DNA of 10,904 nucleotides from positions 1 to 10,904 of the forward strand of contig UROJ01000025.1 of assembly GCA_900549335.1 (NCBI GenBank). Reading direction: 5' to 3'. Source of the DNA: an uncultured Collinsella sp. GTDB taxonomy: Bacteria; Actinomycetota; Coriobacteriia; Coriobacteriales; Coriobacteriaceae. The notes under the pieces were generated by a model that was not told where the DNA came from, searched no databases, and saw nothing but the letters and a program-made list of their open reading frames with translations. Every line of letters begins with the position of its first letter. Position 1 is the first letter of the stretch. The position numbers and the translations under genes were made by a program. This document shows positions 7,490-10,904 of this stretch, piece after piece.

Positions 7490-7528
7490 ACGGCGGGGGT
7501 GTGTGAAACACCCGTGCACCCCCGCCGT
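7490..7528 (-). terminator. GC-rich stem-loop after adhE, possible leaky terminator
   Basis: A perfect 12-bp stem is formed by ACGGCGGGGGTG (7490-7501) and CACCCCCGCCGT (7517-7528) with a 15-nt loop, 17 nt past the adhE stop. On the minus strand no proper T-run follows, so it may protect a 3' end or cause only partial termination. An inner alternative hairpin, GGGTGT (7497-7502) with ACACCC (7508-7513), shares bases with the large one, and the two cannot form together. Position suggests it sets how much adhE transcription reaches the phosphotransferase gene. Confidence 0.5.
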
Positions 7529-7545
7529 TAAAAACCGTGCTAAAA

Positions 7546-10194
7546 CTAGCAGACGGCGTAGTCCTGGGGCTCGCGGCCGTAGTAGGCGTCCAGGTAGAGC
7601 TCCTTGATCTCGCTCATGAGCGGGTAGCGCGGGTTAGCGCCGGTGCACTGGTCGTTGAATGCCTGCTCGGTCATCTCGTCGAGGGTGTCGAGGAAGTACT
7701 GCTCGTCAACACCGTAGTCGGCGATGGTCTTCTTGACGCCGATGAAGTCCTTGAGCTCCTCGAGCTTCGTGATGAAGTTCTCGAAGACCTCCTTGTCGTC
7801 CTTGCCCTCGATGCCGCAGTACTTGGCCATCTCGGCGTAGTTGTGCAGCGCGTTGGGGTAAGGATACTGGGAGAAGGTACCCATCTTGACGGGAGCCTCG
7901 GCGGCGTTGTAGCGCATGACGCGGGTCAGGATGACGGCGTTTGCGAGGCCGTGAGGCAGGTGATGGAAAGCGCCGAGCTTGTGGGCCATGGAGTGGTTGA
8001 GGCCCAGGAAGGCGTTGGCGAAGGCCATACCGGCCATGCAGGAGGCGTTGTGCATCTCCTCGCGGGCATGCGGGTCCTTGGCGCCGTTCGTGAAGCTGGA
8101 GGGCAGGTTCTCGAAGACGAGCTTAGCGGCGCGCTCGGAGAGGCCCTTGGTGTAGTCGGAAGCCATGATGGAGACGTAGGACTCGATGGCGTGGGTCATG
8201 ACGTCGATGCCGGAGGCAGCGGTCAGGCCGCGCGGGGCGGTCATGCAGTTGTCGGCGTCGACGATAGCCATGTTGGGGAGCAGCGCGTAGTCGGCGAGCG
8301 GCCACTTGATGCCGGTCTCCTTGTCGGTGATGATGGCGAACGGCGTGCACTCGGAACCGGTGCCCGAAGAGGTCGGGACGGCGACGAAGTAGGCCTTCTT
8401 GCCCATCTCGGGGAAGGTGAAGATACGCTTGCGGATGTCCATGAAGTCCATGGCCATGTCCTCAAACTTGCACTCGGGGTGCTCGTACATCATCCACATG
8501 ATCTTGCCGGCGTCCATAGCGGAGCCACCGCCGACGGCGATGATGACGTCCGGCTCAAAGAGAGCCATCTGCTTGGCGCCGCGACGTGCGCACTGCAGCG
8601 ACGGATCGGGCTCGACGTCGTAGAAGCAGTCGTGGGCGATGCCCATCTCGTCGAGCTTGGCCTCGATGGCGCGGGTGTTGCCATTCTTGAAGAGGAACTG
8701 GTCGGTGACGATGAAGGCGCGCTTCTTGCCCATGACGTTGCCAAGCTCGTCGAGGGCGACGGGCGTGGAACCCTTCTTGAAGTAGACCTTCTCGGGAGCG
8801 CGGAACCACAGCATGTTCTCACGGCGCTCGGCCACAGTCTTAACGTTGATCAAGTGCTTCACCCCAACGTTCTCGGAGACGGAGTTGCCGCCCCAGGAGC
8901 CGCAGCCCAGGGTCAGAGACGGCTTCATGCCAAAGTTGTACAGGTCACCGATGCCGCCGTGCGAGGACGGGGTGTTGATGACGATACGGCAGGCCTTCAT
9001 GACGTGCTCGAACAGGCTGATCTTCTCGGCCTGGGCAGGGTGCACGTACAGAGAGGCGGTGTGGCCCGGGCCACCGGCGAGCACCAGGTGCTCGGCCTTG
9101 TCGACGGCCTCCTGGAAGTCCTTGGCGTGATACATGGCCAGGACCGGGGAGAGCTTCTCGTGGGAGAACTCCTCCTTGGCGGGGTCGGTGGAGGTGACCT
9201 CGGCGATCAGGATCTTGGTCTTGGCAGGAACCTCGATGCCGGCGAGCTCGGCGATCTTGGCGGCAGCCATGCCGGGGATGCGGTGATCGAGGGCACCGTT
9301 CTTGAACATGGCGGCACGCAGGGCCTCCATCTCGGCACCCTGCTTGACGAAGTAGCAGCCGCGCTTCTGGAACTCGGCCTTAACCTGGTCATAGATGGTG
9401 TCGATGACGGTCACGGACTGCTCGGAAGCGCAGATCATGCCGTTGTCGAAGGTCTTGGAGTGGATGATGGAGTTGACGGCGAGCAGCACGTCAGCGGTGT
9501 CGTCGATGACGACCGGGGTGTTACCGGCGCCAACGCCCAGGGCGGGCTTGCCCGAGGAGTAGGCGGCCTTGACCATGCCCGGGCCACCGGTGGCGAGGAT
9601 GATGTCGACGTCGCGCATGACCATGTTGGTCAGCTCGATGGAGGGGACATCGACCCAGCCGATGATGCCCTCGGGGGCGCCGGCCTTGACGGCGGCGTCA
9701 AGCACGAGCTTGGCGGCGGCGATGGTGCACTTGGCGGCAGCCGGGTGCGGGGAGATGATGATGGCGTTGCGGGTCTTCAGGCTGATCAGCGTCTTGAAGA
9801 TCGCGGTGGAGGTGGGGTTGGTCGTCGGGATGACGGCGCCCACGATGCCGATGGGCTCGGCGATCTTGGTAATGCCGTAAGCCTCGTCGCGCTCCAGGAC
9901 ACCACAGGTCTTGGTGTTCTTGTAAGCGTTGTAGATGTACTCTGCGGCGTAGTGGTTCTTGATGACCTTGTCCTCAAGAACGCCGCGGCCGGTCTCCTCG
10001 ATGGCCATCTTCGCCAACGGGATACGAGCCTTGTTGGCGGCCATGGCGGCCTCATAGAAGATCTTGTCGACCTGCTCCTGCGTGTACGTAGCAAAAAGCG
10101 CCTGGGCCTCTCGCATCTGAGCGAGCTTAGCCTCAAGCGCCTCTACGTTGTCCACAATTGCGGGAGTAGTGTTTTCCGGTGACTTTTTCACCAT
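7546..10194 (-). CDS. adhE: Bifunctional acetaldehyde-CoA/alcohol dehydrogenase
   Basis: AdhE reduces acetyl-CoA to acetaldehyde and then to ethanol, oxidising two NADH, and is a main electron sink in anaerobic fermentation; family members form cytosolic spirosomes. The 882-aa protein carries both halves. The N-terminal aldehyde dehydrogenase is about residues 15-450, with IPTTNPTST (122-130), the glycine motif ATGGPGMVKAAY (201-212) and catalytic C255 in GMICASEQ. The C-terminal iron-dependent alcohol dehydrogenase is about 460-870, with GGGSAMDAGK (555-564) and iron ligands D664, H668, H734 and H748, whose spacing (4, 66, 14) equals that of E. coli AdhE. The start ATG (10192-10194) has AAGGAGA 5 nt upstream. 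Codon use is strongly biased toward a few GC-ending codons, which implies high expression. No frameshift or missing residue is seen. Confidence 0.97.
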   Translation of the reverse strand: MVKKSPENTTPAIVDNVEALEAKLAQMREAQALFATYTQEQVDKIFYEAAMAANKARIPLAKMAIEETGRGVLEDKVIKNHYAAEYIYNAYKNTKTCGVLERDEAYGITKIAEPIGIVGAVIPTTNPTSTAIFKTLISLKTRNAIIISPHPAAAKCTIAAAKLVLDAAVKAGAPEGIIGWVDVPSIELTNMVMRDVDIILATGGPGMVKAAYSSGKPALGVGAGNTPVVIDDTADVLLAVNSIIHSKTFDNGMICASEQSVTVIDTIYDQVKAEFQKRGCYFVKQGAEMEALRAAMFKNGALDHRIPGMAAAKIAELAGIEVPAKTKILIAEVTSTDPAKEEFSHEKLSPVLAMYHAKDFQEAVDKAEHLVLAGGPGHTASLYVHPAQAEKISLFEHVMKACRIVINTPSSHGGIGDLYNFGMKPSLTLGCGSWGGNSVSENVGVKHLINVKTVAERRENMLWFRAPEKVYFKKGSTPVALDELGNVMGKKRAFIVTDQFLFKNGNTRAIEAKLDEMGIAHDCFYDVEPDPSLQCARRGAKQMALFEPDVIIAVGGGSAMDAGKIMWMMYEHPECKFEDMAMDFMDIRKRIFTFPEMGKKAYFVAVPTSSGTGSECTPFAIITDKETGIKWPLADYALLPNMAIVDADNCMTAPRGLTAASGIDVMTHAIESYVSIMASDYTKGLSERAAKLVFENLPSSFTNGAKDPHAREEMHNASCMAGMAFANAFLGLNHSMAHKLGAFHHLPHGLANAVILTRVMRYNAAEAPVKMGTFSQYPYPNALHNYAEMAKYCGIEGKDDKEVFENFITKLEELKDFIGVKKTIADYGVDEQYFLDTLDEMTEQAFNDQCTGANPRYPLMSEIKELYLDAYYGREPQDYAVC

Positions 10195-10234
10195 TTGTGT
10201 CTCCTTGCGATCGGAGATTTACCCTACAAGATGC

Positions 10235-10243
10235 ATGATAGCA
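10235..10243 (-). promoter_or_regulatory. Probable adhE promoter (extended -10)
   Basis: On the minus strand TGC-TATCAT (complement of 10235-10243) matches an extended -10 element about 40 nt before the adhE ATG, giving a leader of roughly 33 nt. No good -35 hexamer lies at 16-18 nt spacing (the region reads CCGCTC); TGACCG occurs at 20 nt. The assignment rests on the extended -10 and is tentative. Confidence 0.35.
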
Positions 10244-10286
10244 AGAAATAAATCGGTGAGCGGTCAGATTCCCGTAAAAGACAAAC

Positions 10287-10316
10287 TAAAACGCTTCAAT
10301 AAACTGAAACGTTTTA
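10287..10316. promoter_or_regulatory. Inverted repeat upstream of adhE, possible LacI-family or cre-like operator
   Basis: TAAAACGCTTCA (10287-10298) and TGAAACGTTTTA (10305-10316) are inverted copies with one mismatch in 12, separated by 6 nt. Each arm is itself a near-palindrome centred on CG (10292-10293 and 10310-10311, 18 bp apart), the layout typical of LacI/GalR/CcpA-type operators. It lies about 65-82 bp upstream of the predicted adhE start of transcription, in AT-rich DNA. The binding protein is not identifiable here. Confidence 0.45.
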
Positions 10317-10347
10317 ACTAAAACTACTTGCCTGCTCCACCGCCCCG

Positions 10348-10394
10348 CTCATTGGGGACAGGCTTACATGAGTGCTTATACTCATTTGGGACAG
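10348..10394 (+). repeat. REP-like repeat pair flanking a RAYT gene
   Basis: CTCATTGGGGACAG (10348-10361) and CTCATTTGGGACAG (10381-10394) are direct repeats 33 bp apart with one difference. ATGAGT (10368-10373) between them forms a 6-bp hairpin with ACTCAT (10380-10385) and could alternatively pair its ATGAG with the first CTCAT (10348-10352). A third partial copy, CCGCTCATTGG, is at 10433-10443 and repeats 10345-10355 exactly. The arrangement resembles ends recognised by IS200-like or REP-associated transposases, and such a gene follows immediately. Confidence 0.6.
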
Positions 10395-10480
10395 ACATCG
10401 TTTTGCCATTTTGCCGTTCTGGGCCTTTTTTGCCGCTCATTGGATATAAATAGATCACAGGCTCAGCATTTCGCGTTCCT

Positions 10481-10524
10481 TCTCTCCTTTTAGGTGTTGC
10501 CTGTTCAGTTTTTGAAAGGAGAGA
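10481..10524 (+). promoter_or_regulatory. Stem-loop sequestering the transposase ribosome binding site
   Basis: TCTCTCCTTT (10481-10490) is the exact reverse complement of AAAGGAGAGA (10515-10524), which contains the Shine-Dalgarno AGGAG five bases before the transposase ATG. The 10-bp stem can be extended by an A-U pair and G-U wobbles, leaving a loop of about 20 nt. Such a fold would hide the ribosome site and keep translation low, as is known for the 5' leader of IS200. Confidence 0.65.
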
Positions 10525-10526
10525 TT

Positions 10527-10904
10527 ATGCCCCGATGCGCCCGCGCCGTTTCGCTCACCGGCTATTACCACGTCTTTGACCGTGGCAACTCCAAACAGAT
10601 TATTTTTGAAGATGACTCTGACCGATATCGTTTCTTATCGGACATCTCGGACAGGTTTGCACGCCATAAAGTGGCAGTGTTGGCTTGGTGCCTTATGGAC
10701 AACCACTTCCATTTGATGGTTGATGACCCATATGACAACCTTTCAAAGGCAATGCAGTGCGCACTGACGGCGTATGCTAAGTATTTCAATGGGAAAACGG
10801 GAAGAACGGGCCATCTGTTTGACAATCGCTATTCGCGTGTTGCGGTTGAGTCGGACACACAGGCGGTGCAGCTACTCGATTATATCCATCTCAATCCTGT
10901 GAAA
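10527..10904 (+). CDS. REP-associated tyrosine transposase (IS200-like, Y1/HUH), 3' end outside window
   Basis: The first 126 codons are present and the frame is still open at the window edge. RAYT proteins are single-strand DNA endonucleases that nick and join at hairpin-bearing REP or IS ends through a tyrosine-DNA link. Visible features are the N-terminal GYYHVFDRGNSKQIIFEDD (12-30), close to the usual YHVxxRGxxxxxIF; the HUH motif in CLMDNHFHLMV (H60, H62); AYAKYFNGKTGRTGHLFDNRY (82-102), which contains the expected catalytic tyrosine (Y83 or Y86); and LLDYIHLNPVK (116-126). The start ATG has AGGAG 5 nt upstream, inside a stem. Codon use is more AT-rich and less biased than adhE or proS, which fits a mobile gene. 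No internal stop or frameshift is visible, so the copy may be functional if its 3' end is intact. Confidence 0.9.
   Translation, partial: MPRCARAVSLTGYYHVFDRGNSKQIIFEDDSDRYRFLSDISDRFARHKVAVLAWCLMDNHFHLMVDDPYDNLSKAMQCALTAYAKYFNGKTGRTGHLFDNRYSRVAVESDTQAVQLLDYIHLNPVK

Larger units (their letters stand above)
10195..10526. other. Intergenic region between divergent adhE and transposase
   Basis: This 332-bp gap is visibly more AT-rich than the flanking genes and contains no credible coding region. From left to right it holds the adhE ribosome site and leader (10195-10230), the extended -10 (10235-10243), the CG-centred dyad (10287-10316), a pair of CTCATT-type repeats (10348-10394), three TTTTGCC copies (10401, 10409, 10428), an AT-rich TATAAA (10445-10450) without a convincing -35 partner, and the self-pairing transposase leader (10481-10524). 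Confidence 0.7.

Noticed and set aside
7537..10182. An 881-codon open frame antisense to adhE
   Set aside because: It mirrors adhE almost end to end, is a low-complexity Val/Leu/Gly/Asp-rich translation with no family motif, and is explained by the strong codon bias of adhE, which avoids the codons that would create antisense stops.
10195..10320. A Rex (NADH-sensing) operator in front of adhE
   Set aside because: Rex sites look like TTGTTAA or TGTGAA inverted repeats with short spacing; no such pair was found, and the dyad present has a different, CG-centred form.
10348..10394. A short CRISPR-like array
   Set aside because: There are only two full copies of a 14-nt repeat with internal hairpin symmetry, no regular spacers and no cas genes, and a transposase explains the repeats better.
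10445..10450. TATAAA as a promoter for the transposase
   Set aside because: No acceptable -35 hexamer lies at normal spacing (TTGCCG occurs 9 or 28 bases upstream), so it is not called as a promoter.
10565..10825. A minus-strand open frame of 86 codons within the transposase
   Set aside because: It lies opposite the clear HUH transposase coding sequence and has no motif or ribosome site of its own.

Overview
The window looks like a chromosome segment from a gut actinobacterium of the Coriobacteriia, most likely Collinsella or a close relative. The reasons are GC-rich coding sequence with strong C/G third-position preference, a complete MEP-pathway gene order, a very large fermentative AdhE, and a RAYT-type transposase with GGGACAG-type flanking repeats. 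This assignment is by recognition, not by a search.

Positions 2-6514 (+ strand) form one tightly packed operon in a conserved bacterial order: the 3' end of uppS, then cdsA, dxr (ispC), rseP, ispG and proS. Junctions are 2 nt (uppS-cdsA), a 1-nt overlap (cdsA-dxr), 25 nt (dxr-rseP), 13 nt (rseP-ispG) and 0 nt (ispG-proS). dxr and ispG make isoprenoid precursors. uppS turns these into the undecaprenyl carrier for the cell wall. cdsA makes CDP-diacylglycerol for phospholipids. rseP is an intramembrane site-2 protease, and proS charges tRNA-Pro. A strong intrinsic terminator (6546-6593) closes the operon. A second, bidirectional terminator (6618-6660) separates it from the convergent genes that follow.

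Positions 6693-10194 (- strand) carry adhE (bifunctional acetaldehyde-CoA/alcohol dehydrogenase) followed by a small APH/choline-kinase-fold phosphotransferase of unknown substrate. A long GC-rich stem-loop with an alternative inner fold lies between them. adhE has an extended -10-like promoter and, further upstream, a 12-nt-arm inverted repeat made of two CG-centred half-sites, which resembles a LacI-family or cre-like operator.

Positions 10195-10526 are non-coding and more AT-rich. They hold the adhE control region on one side and, on the other, REP-like repeats (CTCATTxGGGACAG) and the leader of a transposase. Positions 10527-10904 (+ strand) are the 5' part of a REP-associated (IS200-like, Y1/HUH) transposase that runs off the window. 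Its Shine-Dalgarno sequence is locked in a perfect 10-bp stem.

Most of the window is well-understood housekeeping and fermentation. The points most worth a second look are a winged-helix-like domain inserted in the cytosolic loop of RseP, the ribosome-site-sequestering leader and alternating hairpin repeats of the transposase, and the dyad upstream of adhE. I did not see a convincing undescribed multi-gene system.
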